The notes beneath the pieces were generated by a model. It was not told the origin of the DNA and did no database searches. It saw only the letters and a program-made list of their open reading frames with translations. The position numbers and the translations under genes are program-made. A DNA stretch of 37,354 bases, taken from positions 1-37,354 of the forward strand of contig JAABRA010000109.1 of assembly GCA_011391155.1 (NCBI GenBank), read 5' to 3'. The DNA is from Burkholderiales bacterium (lineage in GTDB: Bacteria > Pseudomonadota > Gammaproteobacteria > Burkholderiales > Burkholderiaceae_C). This document shows, piece by piece, positions 9,701 to 17,799 of the stretch; the stretch's first letter is position 1; each line of letters starts with the position of its first letter.

Positions 9701-10402
9701 GACCTCGCACCAGGCGTGCAGGTCGGTGAAATCGACTTCGGTGCCGCTCGGGCCGTCGAGCGCCTTCACGTCGGACTTGAGCTGGATCAGGTAGCCCGAC
9801 ACAAAACGCGCCGCCAGGCCGCAGTTGCGCAGCAGTTGCACCATCAGCCAGGCCGAGTCGCGACACGACCCGCTGGCCTTTTCCAGGGTTTCCTCGGGCG
9901 TCTGCACGCCAGGCTCCATGCGGATGGTGTATCTGACGGATTTCTGCACCATCTGGTTCAGATCGACCAGGAAGATCACGCTGCGGCGCTTGCTGCGGTC
10001 GATCTTCTCCAGATAGGCCTGTACCAGTGGCGTGACCGGGTCGGCGATCAGGTAGGGCGCGAGTTCCTGCTTGAGCTTGGCTTCGTAGGTGAAGGGAAAT
10101 TCCTCGGCCTCGGGCTCCAGGAAGAAGTCGAACGGGTTGTAGACCGCCATCTCGACCACCAGATCGACCGTCACCTTGAATTCGGTGGCCTTGTCGGGAA
10201 ACACCAGGCGCGCCTGGTAGTTGGCGAACGGGTCCTGCTGCCAGTTGACGAAATGGCCCGCCGGCTCGATCTTGAGCGAGTACGAAATGATGTTGCTGCG
10301 GCAGTGCGGCGCGGGGCGCAGGCGCACCACCTGGGGGCCCAGCGTGACCGGACGGTCGTATTGGTAATGGGTGACGTGGTTCAGGGCGGCGTGGATGGAC
10401 AT
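6785..10402 (-). CDS. DUF2126 transglutaminase family protein
   Basis: 1205 residues. The first ~290 residues form a transglutaminase-like module with beta N-domain ([20 protein letters not shown]) and triad Cys180 (GSCRDSAW), His229 ([12 protein letters not shown]) and Asp245 (GLDATSGL). The rest is the large DUF2126 region: [56 protein letters not shown], then the conserved C-terminal part ([47 protein letters not shown]). Two atypical segments interrupt it: a Gly/Ser/His/Gln-rich linker around residues 590-630 and a repeat-derived insert just before MPPWLVDR. It lies 43 bases upstream of the ATP-grasp/alpha-E fusion, same strand. The predicted role is peptide or amide chemistry with that enzyme. 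It is divergent from comEC. Confidence 0.92.
   Translation of the reverse strand: [1205 protein letters not shown]
7733..7804. repeat. GC-rich palindromic dispersed-repeat-like element inside the DUF2126 gene
   Basis: A C/G-run-rich stretch of about 70 bases with short CCCCCACGCT-type direct units and a perfect core palindrome GCCCCC-CGA-GGGGGC at 7766-7780. It sits in frame in the DUF2126 gene and encodes a Pro/Gly/Ser-rich insert ([18 protein letters not shown]) directly before the conserved MPPWLVDR block. I recall similar elements in Comamonadaceae intergenic regions, but I have not searched for copies and none recurs in this window. Exact ends are approximate. Confidence 0.55.
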
Positions 10403-10544
10403 TCGCTTCTCGGGTTGACTCGGTTCAATTCAGTTCGCCTTGCGGCGGCTCTGGAGTTTCCAGCGTGTTTTGGCGCGTGCCCTGATCCTAGCAAGACCTG
10501 AGCCAGTCGGTTTGGGTTTGTGCATGTCCGTTTAGCATGGTGCC

Positions 10545-13046
10545 ATGCAAACATCCCTGAACCTCGACGACAGCAGCGCTGCAGGCGGGTTCTGGACGGG
10601 TTCGGTGGTGATGGCGGGCTTGGTGGCGGGCAGCGCGCTGCAATTGCAGCAGCGGGAACTATGGCAGGGGCTGATGTACGCATTAATTGTGGCTCTTCCC
10701 AGCGTCATAGGGTCTCTTTACGCTATCAATAGAAGAGTATTCAGGCGGCCGTTTCGCGACGCCCGGGGCTTGCGCCTGTGGCGTGGGGTGCTCTGGGGCT
10801 TCGGGGCGCTGGCGCTGGGTTTCGGGGGATGCGGGCTACGGGCCACGGTTTTTCTCCAGCACGGTCTGAATCCGGCGCTGGAGGGGCGCGACCTCGCCGT
10901 GGTAGGCGTGGTGGCCGCCATGCCGCAGCGCAACGACGGCGGGGTGCGGTTCCGGCTCGATGTCGAGTCGGCGGCGCTGGACGGCGCGCCCGTGTCTGTG
11001 CCAGCGCGCGTGTTGCTGGGCTGGTATGGCGGCGCCTCCATGGGGATGGACGGCGCCACATTGGAGTTGCAGCGCCAGCCCGCCGAGCTGCGACCCGGAG
11101 AGCGCTGGCAGATGACGGTGCGCCTCAAGGCACCGCACGGCAACCTGAATCCGCATGGGTTTGACTACGAGCTCTGGCTGTGGGAGCAAGGCGTGCAGGC
11201 CACGGGCTACGTGCGCGCCGGCCTCAAGGACCCGGTGCCCCGGCGCCTGGCCGTGACGGCCTGGCACCCGGTCGAGCGCGCCCGGCATGCCGTGCGCGAC
11301 GCCATCCAGGCCCATATCAGTGACGGCTCGCCCGAGCGGCAGCGCAGCGCCGGCATCCTGACTGCGCTGGTTACCGGCGACCAGGCCGCCATCGAGCGCG
11401 CTGACTGGGATGTCTTCCGCGCCACCGGCGTGGCGCACCTGATGAGCATCTCCGGCCTGCACATCACGCTATTTGCGTGGGTGGCCGCCGCGCTGATTGG
11501 CGCATTCTGGCGACGCAGCGCGTTGTGGGGCTGGCGCCTGTGCCTGTGGCTGCCCGCGCCGAGCGCCGCGCTGATCGGTGGCGTGGCGCTGGCGACGGCC
11601 TACGCGGTCTTCAGCGGCTGGGGCGTGCCGGCGCAGCGCACGATCTGGATGTTGGTTGCCGTGGGACTGCTGCGCCTGACCGGGCGGCAGTGGCCCTGGC
11701 CCGCGGTCTGGCTGCTGGCCTGCACCGTGGTCGTGGCGCGCGACCCGTGGGCGCTGATGCAGGCCGGGTTCTGGCTGAGTTTTGTCGCGGTGGGCGTGCT
11801 TTTCGCTACGGATTTGGGAGCTAATAGCGTCCAATACAAGCTGGGATGGCGCCATTTCCATCATAAATTTCGCCAATTGCTGCATGAGCAGTGGGTGGTG
11901 ACGCTGGCGCTGACCCCCTTGAGCCTGCTGCTGTTCGGACAAATGTCCGTGGTCGGGATCGTGGCCAACCTGCTGGCGATTCCGTGGGTCACGCTGGTGG
12001 TCACGCCACTGGCGCTGGGCGGCGTCATCGCGCCGGCGCTGTGGGACGCGGCGGCCTGGGCGCTACGCCCACTGGCAGCCGGGCTTGGTTTCCTGGGGGG
12101 CTTGCCATTTGCGACGGTTTCGCTGGCGGCCGCGCCGGTCTGGGCCGGTGCGACCGGGGTTCTGGGCGGCGTGTTGCTGGCAGCGCGTCTGCCCTGGGGC
12201 ATGCGCGCGCTGGGCCTGCCCCTGCTGCTGCCGGTGCTGTTCTGGCAGGCGCCGCGCCCTGCAGCGGGGGAGTTTGAGCTGTTGGCGGCCGACATCGGCC
12301 AGGGCAACGCCGTGATTGTCCGCACGGCCGGCCACACCCTGGTCTACGATGCCGGGCCGCGTTTCTCGGCCGAGAGCGATGCCGGGCACCGGGTGCTGGT
12401 GCCGCTGCTGCGCGCGCTCGATGCGCCGGTGGACACCCTCATGCTGAGCCACCGCGACACCGACCACACCGGCGGCGCCCGCGCCGTGCTGGCCATGCAG
12501 CCGCTGGCTGCGCTGTTGAGTTCGATCGAGGACGGGCACGAACTGCAGGTGCCACGCGCGGCGACCCGGTGCTTGGCGGGCCAGCGCTGGGACTGGGACG
12601 GCGTGGCGTTTGAAATTCTGCATCCCCAAGCCGCCGACTACGACCGCGGCGCCCGCCCCAACGCGCTGAGTTGCGTGCTGCGCATCGCTAACAGCGGGCG
12701 TTCGGCCCTGCTGGTGGGCGATATCGAGGCCTTGCAAGAGGCGCGGCTCGTGGCGTCGGGCCGCAATTTGAAGGCCGATGTGCTGCTCATGCCCCACCAC
12801 GGCAGCAAGACGTCCTCGACCCCGGAATTCCTGGACGCTGTGCGCCCGCAGGTCGCGCTGGCCCAAGCCGGCTATCGCAACCGCTTCGGGCACCCGGCGC
12901 CAGCCGTGCTGGAGCGCTACCGGGAGCGTGGCATCCGGGTGGTCGATTCCCCCCGTTGCGGCGCCGCAACGTGGTCAACGGCCTCGCCCGATGTCATCTG
13001 CCAGCGTGAGGTCGCGAAGCGCTACTGGCATCACCAGGTGCCTTGA
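10545..13046 (+). CDS. comEC: DNA internalization competence protein ComEC/Rec2
   Basis: 833 residues. ComEC forms the inner-membrane channel through which single-stranded DNA enters during transformation. The order is as expected: N-terminal membrane helices, a soluble DUF4131-type domain (about residues 90-230), the multi-pass competence domain (TGDQAAIERADWDVFRATGV, HLMSISGLHITLFAWV, QRTIWMLVAVGLLRLTGRQ), and a C-terminal metallo-beta-lactamase-like domain. In that last domain DIGQGNAVIVRT, the metal motif HRDTDH and PHHGSKTSSTPEFL are visible. The length is normal for Burkholderiales. Two noticeably AT-richer stretches (near 10680-10740 and 11800-11880) encode residues that look inserted relative to the family. 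It is divergent from the DUF2126 gene with a 142-base shared upstream region. Confidence 0.95.
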   Translation: MQTSLNLDDSSAAGGFWTGSVVMAGLVAGSALQLQQRELWQGLMYALIVALPSVIGSLYAINRRVFRRPFRDARGLRLWRGVLWGFGALALGFGGCGLRATVFLQHGLNPALEGRDLAVVGVVAAMPQRNDGGVRFRLDVESAALDGAPVSVPARVLLGWYGGASMGMDGATLELQRQPAELRPGERWQMTVRLKAPHGNLNPHGFDYELWLWEQGVQATGYVRAGLKDPVPRRLAVTAWHPVERARHAVRDAIQAHISDGSPERQRSAGILTALVTGDQAAIERADWDVFRATGVAHLMSISGLHITLFAWVAAALIGAFWRRSALWGWRLCLWLPAPSAALIGGVALATAYAVFSGWGVPAQRTIWMLVAVGLLRLTGRQWPWPAVWLLACTVVVARDPWALMQAGFWLSFVAVGVLFATDLGANSVQYKLGWRHFHHKFRQLLHEQWVVTLALTPLSLLLFGQMSVVGIVANLLAIPWVTLVVTPLALGGVIAPALWDAAAWALRPLAAGLGFLGGLPFATVSLAAAPVWAGATGVLGGVLLAARLPWGMRALGLPLLLPVLFWQAPRPAAGEFELLAADIGQGNAVIVRTAGHTLVYDAGPRFSAESDAGHRVLVPLLRALDAPVDTLMLSHRDTDHTGGARAVLAMQPLAALLSSIEDGHELQVPRAATRCLAGQRWDWDGVAFEILHPQAADYDRGARPNALSCVLRIANSGRSALLVGDIEALQEARLVASGRNLKADVLLMPHHGSKTSSTPEFLDAVRPQVALAQAGYRNRFGHPAPAVLERYRERGIRVVDSPRCGAATWSTASPDVICQREVAKRYWHHQVP

Positions 13047-13175
13047 TCGCGCGCTGTGCGCTGAACGCTGCGATGGTCAACAGTGGCGATCAAACCGGGT
13101 TTTCTCTTGAATCAATCCGCAGGCTGCGCACCAAGCTGGCGCGTTACTTGCTATCCTCTGGGCAGGAGAAGTGCC

Positions 13176-14669
13176 ATGCTGAAATTCGATGAAATGTATG
13201 AAAAGCTGACCCCTGCGGGAGCGGGTCAGAGCCAGAGCCAGTCGCAAAGCCAGGGCCGGGCCCCCGGCCAGGACGTCCGGGCGCATTACGAGGCCTACGC
13301 GCAGTGGCTGTCAAAGCAGCCGGATGACGTCATGCGCGCGCGCCGCGAAGAGGCCGAGATGATCTTCCGCCGGGTTGGCATCACCTTCGCGGTGTATGGC
13401 GCCAAGGACGAGGACGGCTCGGGCACCGAGCGCCTGATTCCCTTCGACCTGATTCCCCGCATCATTCCGGCCCACGAGTGGGCCAGCATGGAGCAGGGCC
13501 TGGTGCAGCGCGTCACGGCGCTCAACCGCTTCATTCATGACGTGTACCACGACCAGGAGATCCTCAAGGCCGGCGTGGTGCCGCGTGAGCAGATCGAGGG
13601 CAATGCCCAGTTCCGCCCCGAAATGATGGGCGTGGACGTGCCGAACAACATTTATTCGCACATCAGCGGCATCGACATCGTCCGCGCCCCCGACGCCCAG
13701 GGCAAAGGCGAGTACTACGTGCTCGAAGACAACCTGCGCGTGCCCAGCGGCGTGAGCTACATGCTGGAAAACCGCAAGATGATGATGCGCCTGTTTCCGG
13801 ACCTGTTCAGCCAGAATCGCGTGGCGCCGGTGGCGCATTACCCCGACCTGCTTCTGGAAACCCTGCGCGCCAGTTCGCCGGCCACCACGGCCGAGCCGAC
13901 GGTGGTGGTGCTCACGCCCGGCATGTACAACAGTGCCTACTTCGAGCACGCTTTCCTGGCCCAGCAGATGGGCATCGAGCTGGTCGAGGGGCAGGACCTG
14001 ATGGTCAAGGACAACTTTGTCTACATGCGCACCACGCGCGGCCCGAAGCGCGTGGATGTGATCTACCGCCGCGTGGATGACGATTTCCTGGACCCGCTGG
14101 CGTTCCGCCCGACTTCCACGCTCGGCTGCGAAGGCCTGATGGGCGCTTACCGCGCGGGCAATGTGGCGATCTGCAATGCGGTGGGGACCGGCGTGGCCGA
14201 CGACAAGTCGATCTACCCCTATGTGCCCCGGATGATCGAGTTTTATCTGGGTGAAAAGCCGATCCTGAACAACGTGCCCACCTATATGTGCCGCAACCCG
14301 GAGGAGTTGAAGTACGTGATGGCCCACATGAAGGACCTGGTCGTCAAGGAGGTGCACGGCGCGGGCGGCTACGGCATGCTGGTCGGCCCGGCCGCCACCA
14401 AGGCCGAAATCGAGGAGTTCAGCAAGGCGGTGCTGGCCAATCCGGCAGGCTACATCGCCCAGCCCACGCTGAGCCTGTCGAGCTGCCCGACCTACGTGGA
14501 GTCCGGCATTGCGCCGCGCCATATCGACCTGCGGCCCTTCGTGCTGTCGGCCAAGACCGTGCAGATGGTGCCCGGCGGCCTGACGCGCGTGGCGCTGAAG
14601 GACGGCTCGCTGGTGGTGAACTCGTCGCAGGGCGGCGGCACCAAGGACACCTGGATTCTGGAAGTTTGA
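13176..14669 (+). CDS. Circularly permuted type 2 ATP-grasp protein (stand-alone)
   Basis: 497 residues from the ATG that follows an AGGAGA ribosome-binding site; the frame is open further upstream, but that extension has no site and no family match. It is a predicted amidoligase of the DUF404/DUF407 type: MLKFDEMYEKLTP, DLIPRIIPAHEWASMEQGLV, YYVLEDNLRVPSGVSYMLEN, VLTPGMYNSAYFEHAFLAQQ, VEGQDLMVKDNFVYMRT, RRVDDDFLDPLAFRPTSTLG, KEVHGAGGYGMLVGP. The C-terminus (GGLTRVALKDGSLVVNSSQG, then KDTWILEV) is typical. A short SQSQSQSQG-type run near residue 18 is low complexity. It is the paralogue of the N-terminal half of the fusion at 4.1-6.7 kb and pairs with the following alpha-E gene, an arrangement widespread in proteobacteria. 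Confidence 0.93.
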   Translation: MLKFDEMYEKLTPAGAGQSQSQSQSQGRAPGQDVRAHYEAYAQWLSKQPDDVMRARREEAEMIFRRVGITFAVYGAKDEDGSGTERLIPFDLIPRIIPAHEWASMEQGLVQRVTALNRFIHDVYHDQEILKAGVVPREQIEGNAQFRPEMMGVDVPNNIYSHISGIDIVRAPDAQGKGEYYVLEDNLRVPSGVSYMLENRKMMMRLFPDLFSQNRVAPVAHYPDLLLETLRASSPATTAEPTVVVLTPGMYNSAYFEHAFLAQQMGIELVEGQDLMVKDNFVYMRTTRGPKRVDVIYRRVDDDFLDPLAFRPTSTLGCEGLMGAYRAGNVAICNAVGTGVADDKSIYPYVPRMIEFYLGEKPILNNVPTYMCRNPEELKYVMAHMKDLVVKEVHGAGGYGMLVGPAATKAEIEEFSKAVLANPAGYIAQPTLSLSSCPTYVESGIAPRHIDLRPFVLSAKTVQMVPGGLTRVALKDGSLVVNSSQGGGTKDTWILEV

Positions 14670-14677
14670 CGAATTTG

Positions 14678-14703
14678 TCATCCCGGGCTTGACCCGGGAT
14701 CCA
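14678..14703. repeat. REP-like palindrome between ATP-grasp and alpha-E genes
   Basis: An imperfectly bounded element with a perfect stem: ATCCCGGG (14682-14689), 5-base loop CTTGA, CCCGGGAT (14695-14702). Read on the minus strand it translates as WIPGQARDD, a phrase that recurs in spurious proteins from dispersed proteobacterial palindromes. It fills most of the 51-base gap between the two genes and carries an ATG (14703) in frame with the downstream gene. No T-run follows, so it is not a classical terminator, but its hairpin could affect mRNA ends. Confidence 0.6.
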
Positions 14704-14720
14704 TGCCCCCTGGAGAAAAC

Positions 14721-15680
14721 ATGCTCTCAAGAACCGCAGACCACCTGTTCTGGATGTCCCGCTACACCGAGCGGGCCGAAAACACCTCGCGCATGCTGAA
14801 TGTGAATTACGAGACCTCCCTGCTGCCGCAGTCGGCGACCGTGGCGCAGGTCGGCTGGCAGGGGCTGCTGTCGATCAGCGAACTGCTCCCGGCCTTCACC
14901 GAAAAGCACGGCGAGGTCACGCCGCGCAGCGTGATGGAGTTCATGGTCAGGGACGAGGACAACCCCTCGTCGATCATCTCCTGCCTGCGCGCGGCGCGCG
15001 AGAACGCCCGCGCGGTCCGCGGAGCCCTGACCACCGAGGTCTGGGAGACCCACAACACCACCTGGCTGGAGGTCAACCGCATGCTCAGGAACGGCGAGTT
15101 CGAAGCCGATCCGGGCAAGTTTTTTGAGTGGGTGAAGTTTCGCTCCCACCTCTCGCGCGGCGTCACGCTGGGCACCATGCTGATGGATGAGGCCCTGCAT
15201 TTCATGCGTCTGGGCACCTTCCTGGAGCGCGCGGACAACACCGCGCGGCTGGTCGACGTGAAATTTCACGCCGTCGACAATGAATTTCTGGGCACTGCCG
15301 GCGAGAAGGATCAGGAATACGACTTCTACCACTGGAGCGCGATCCTGCGCAGCGTCAGCGGCTTCGAGGTCTATCGCAAGGTCTACCGTGACGTGATCAA
15401 GCCCGAACGCGTGGCCGAACTGCTGATTTTGCGTTCCGACATGCCGCGCTCCCTGCACGCCAGTCTGAACGAGGTGGTCAGCAACCTGCGCCTGGTGGAC
15501 AGCGATCCCTATAGTGAAACCTTGCGTCACGCGGGCCGGTTGCGGGCCGACCTGCAGTTCAGCCGCATCGACGAAATCCTGGCCACCGGCCTGCACGCGT
15601 TCCTCACGCAGTTCCTCGACCGGGTCAACACCCTGGGCGGGCGCATCAGCCGCGATTTCCTGGTACCGGCCACGGCCTGA
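14721..15680 (+). CDS. Alpha-E domain-containing protein (DUF403)
   Basis: 319 residues from the ATG after GGAGAAAAC; an upstream in-frame ATG at 14703 belongs to the repeat element and is less likely. It is an all-helical DUF403/alpha-E protein: MLSRTADHLFWMSRYTERAE, EFMVRDEDNPSSIISCLRAA, ENARAVRGALTTEVWE, FLERADNTARLVDVK, YDFYHWSAILRSVSGFE. Alpha-E proteins accompany circularly permuted ATP-grasp enzymes, fused or adjacent, and probably form a complex with them. Biochemical activity is unknown. It matches the C-terminal third of the fusion at 4.1-6.7 kb but is a separate branch. In many genomes a transglutaminase gene follows; here it does not, and the ~200 bases downstream (to 15884) hold nothing I can support. 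Confidence 0.92.
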   Translation: MLSRTADHLFWMSRYTERAENTSRMLNVNYETSLLPQSATVAQVGWQGLLSISELLPAFTEKHGEVTPRSVMEFMVRDEDNPSSIISCLRAARENARAVRGALTTEVWETHNTTWLEVNRMLRNGEFEADPGKFFEWVKFRSHLSRGVTLGTMLMDEALHFMRLGTFLERADNTARLVDVKFHAVDNEFLGTAGEKDQEYDFYHWSAILRSVSGFEVYRKVYRDVIKPERVAELLILRSDMPRSLHASLNEVVSNLRLVDSDPYSETLRHAGRLRADLQFSRIDEILATGLHAFLTQFLDRVNTLGGRISRDFLVPATA

Positions 15681-15884
15681 GGCCATGACCTTGCAAGGCC
15701 TGGCACGCGCCGTCCTCGGCGCGCTGGGGCGTGAGGCGCGCACGCGGGGGCTTGAGAAGACGCTTTTTCAGGTGGAGGAGGCTGCGGGTGCGAACACTCC
15801 TGCGCCGAGCCAGCCGGACAGAAGGTGGTGCCGGTGTGCCGAGGCAAGTTTCGCCGGCTGCCATAGTGACGCATGGGATGGCAC

Positions 15885-16799
15885 TCAGATCGAATGGGAA
15901 ACTCGATCAAGGCTCAAGCGTGCCTCCAACTGTAGCCAATGCGTGAACTGGTCTGATGTCGCATTGCCCGCCAGCGCAGCTCGCCTGCACAGGTAGTAGC
16001 CTCTGTCGGTGTCGGCCGCCGGCTTGAACGGCAGCACGAGCTGCCCCGATGCCAGTTCAGGCTCGATCAGCGCCGGCTGGATCACGGTGACACCCATGCC
16101 CGCGCAGGCGGCCACGATCAAGTTGTTGCCCAAGTCAAAGCTTGGGCCCAGAGCGGGCAGGGTCTCCACGCCGCCTGCCTGGCTGAGCCATAGCGCCCAG
16201 TTGCCGGGGTAGTTGGTGTGCTGCAGCAGCGTGGCCTTCAGCAAATCCTGCGGCTCGCGCAGGCCCTTCGCCAGTGCAGGCGTACACGCCGGCACGATCT
16301 CGCGGCCCAGCAGGTAGTGCGCCCGGATACCCCGTGGCCAGGCGCGCGCGGGGCGCTTGATCTCGACCCACAGGTCCACATCGTCACGCGCAAAGTCTTC
16401 GTCGTAGTGGAACTGCCGGAATTCGATCTCGATGTCTGGATGCAGCGCGCGGAACTGCGGCAGCCGCGGCACCAGCCAGCGCGTGCCCAGCGTGGGCGCC
16501 ACGCTCAGGCGCAGCTTGTGCGTGGCGCATGGCGCGCCAAATTGATCGAAGGCGTTCTCCAGCCCGGCCACATGCGCCTCCACCAACGCCTGGTACTCGC
16601 GCCCGCGCGCCGTGGGCAGCACCCGCAGGCCAGTGCGGTCCAGCAGCGTGCAGGCCAGGTGTTGCTCCAGCCGCAACACGGCGCGGCTCACGCCCGCCTG
16701 CGTCACACACAGCATGTCTGCCGCTTTGCGAAAGCTGCCCAGCTGGCACACCGCCAGGAATGCATGCAGCTCGGGCAATGAGGGTGACTTGAAACGCAT
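15885..16799 (-). CDS. LysR family transcriptional regulator (GcvA-like)
   Basis: 304 residues. There is an N-terminal winged HTH (LPELHAFLAVCQLGSFRKAA, DMLCVTQAGVSRAVLRLEQH, RTGLRVLPTARG) and a C-terminal periplasmic-binding-fold effector domain beginning at LRLSVAPTLGTRWLVPRLPQ, which resembles the GcvA/AmpR branch. It is divergent from the N-formylglutamate amidohydrolase and Bug receptor genes, with 102 bases between start codons. By the usual LysR logic it probably controls that unit and itself. I could not fix an operator in the intergenic sequence. The effector is unknown. Confidence 0.92.
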   Translation of the reverse strand: MRFKSPSLPELHAFLAVCQLGSFRKAADMLCVTQAGVSRAVLRLEQHLACTLLDRTGLRVLPTARGREYQALVEAHVAGLENAFDQFGAPCATHKLRLSVAPTLGTRWLVPRLPQFRALHPDIEIEFRQFHYDEDFARDDVDLWVEIKRPARAWPRGIRAHYLLGREIVPACTPALAKGLREPQDLLKATLLQHTNYPGNWALWLSQAGGVETLPALGPSFDLGNNLIVAACAGMGVTVIQPALIEPELASGQLVLPFKPAADTDRGYYLCRRAALAGNATSDQFTHWLQLEARLSLDRVSHSI

Positions 16800-16901
16800 C
16801 GCGCGATTACAGCAGGTTATCAGTGCGCACGATTTGTCGTTTGCCCCGATGGATGCCGCTGACTATGCTTCGCCCATCTTCCTTCAAACAGAAACACAGC
16901 T

Positions 16902-17786
16902 TTGCAATCGGTATCTATTCACCCTCACCAGCCCGTGCAAATCGTGCTGCCGGCCGGTCCGGCTATTCCCCTGGTGTGCGATTCGCCGCACAGCGGGACC
17001 GACTATCCGGCTGACTTTGGCTATGCCGTGCCTCTAGCGGAGCTGCGCAAGAGCGAAGACACACATGTGCACTGGTTGTGGGATGCCGTGCCGCGCGTGG
17101 GTGGCACGCTCGTGCGCGCCACATTTCCGCGCAGCTATATCGACGTGAACCGGCATGAGCGCGATATTGATGTGACCATGCTGGCCGAAGCCTGGCCCGG
17201 GGAGGTTTCGCCCTCGGAGCGCTGCCTCACATTGGGCAACGGCCTGGTGTTCAGCCACACCACCGCAAAGACACCCATTTATGCGCGCCGCTTGACGGCC
17301 AAAGAGGTGGCGCATCGCATCGAGTCCTATTGGCGCCCCTATCGGCATACGTTGACGCAGGTGCTGAACGCAGCGGCGGCGCGAGGGCCACGCTGGCATC
17401 TGAACCTGCACTCCATGCCCAGCAACGCCTATGAGCGGCTGGGCCGCGTGGCGCCGGGGCCGCTGGCGGATGTGGTGCTGGGTGACCTGAACGGGCACAG
17501 TTGCAGCGGCGCCTTCACTGAATGGGTGGCAAGGGCGTTTCGTTGTCGCGGCTACACCGTGGCCGTCAACGATCCGTACGTTGGTCAGGATTTGCTGCGC
17601 GAATTCGGCGACCCGGCCCGCGGGCGCGAAAGCCTGCAGATTGAAGTGAACCGCGGCATCTACCTGAACGAACAGACGCGCGAGTTGCTGCCACGTGCGG
17701 ATGACTTGCGCGTGGACATTGCCGACGTGTTGCAAGACCTCGCCTCGTTCATTCGCAATGCCACCCCTTCTCTGATTGACCCCTAA
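16902..17786 (+). CDS. N-formylglutamate amidohydrolase family protein
   Basis: 294 residues if the TTG at 16902 is used; a GTG at 16935 (VQIVLPAGPAIP) would give 283 residues and is plausible, and neither has a strong ribosome-binding site. The family hydrolyses N-formyl-L-glutamate in histidine degradation, but many members act on other amides. Seen are the metal-site-like blocks VCDSPHSGTDYP, DTHVHWLWDAVP, FPRSYIDVNRHERDID, WHLNLHSMPS, VLGDLNGHSCS and the closing LQIEVNRGIYLNEQTRELLP. No other hut gene is nearby. It is followed after 13 bases by a Bug-type solute receptor and divergent from a LysR gene, which suggests a small regulated catabolic module for an unknown formylated or amidated acid. 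Confidence 0.85.
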   Translation: MQSVSIHPHQPVQIVLPAGPAIPLVCDSPHSGTDYPADFGYAVPLAELRKSEDTHVHWLWDAVPRVGGTLVRATFPRSYIDVNRHERDIDVTMLAEAWPGEVSPSERCLTLGNGLVFSHTTAKTPIYARRLTAKEVAHRIESYWRPYRHTLTQVLNAAAARGPRWHLNLHSMPSNAYERLGRVAPGPLADVVLGDLNGHSCSGAFTEWVARAFRCRGYTVAVNDPYVGQDLLREFGDPARGRESLQIEVNRGIYLNEQTRELLPRADDLRVDIADVLQDLASFIRNATPSLIDP

Positions 17787-17799
17787 CGAGGAACCCCTC

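Noticed and set aside
13311-14681. 456-codon minus-strand frame opposite the stand-alone ATP-grasp gene
   Set aside because: Antisense shadow; the plus-strand protein is conserved end to end.
15685-15996. Possible small gene directly after the alpha-E gene on the plus strand
   Set aside because: No ribosome site, no family signature, and it runs into the LysR gene on the opposite strand.
16800-16901. LysR operator (T-N11-A) in the divergent region
   Set aside because: T-N11-A is too loose; several weak matches and no clear dyad.
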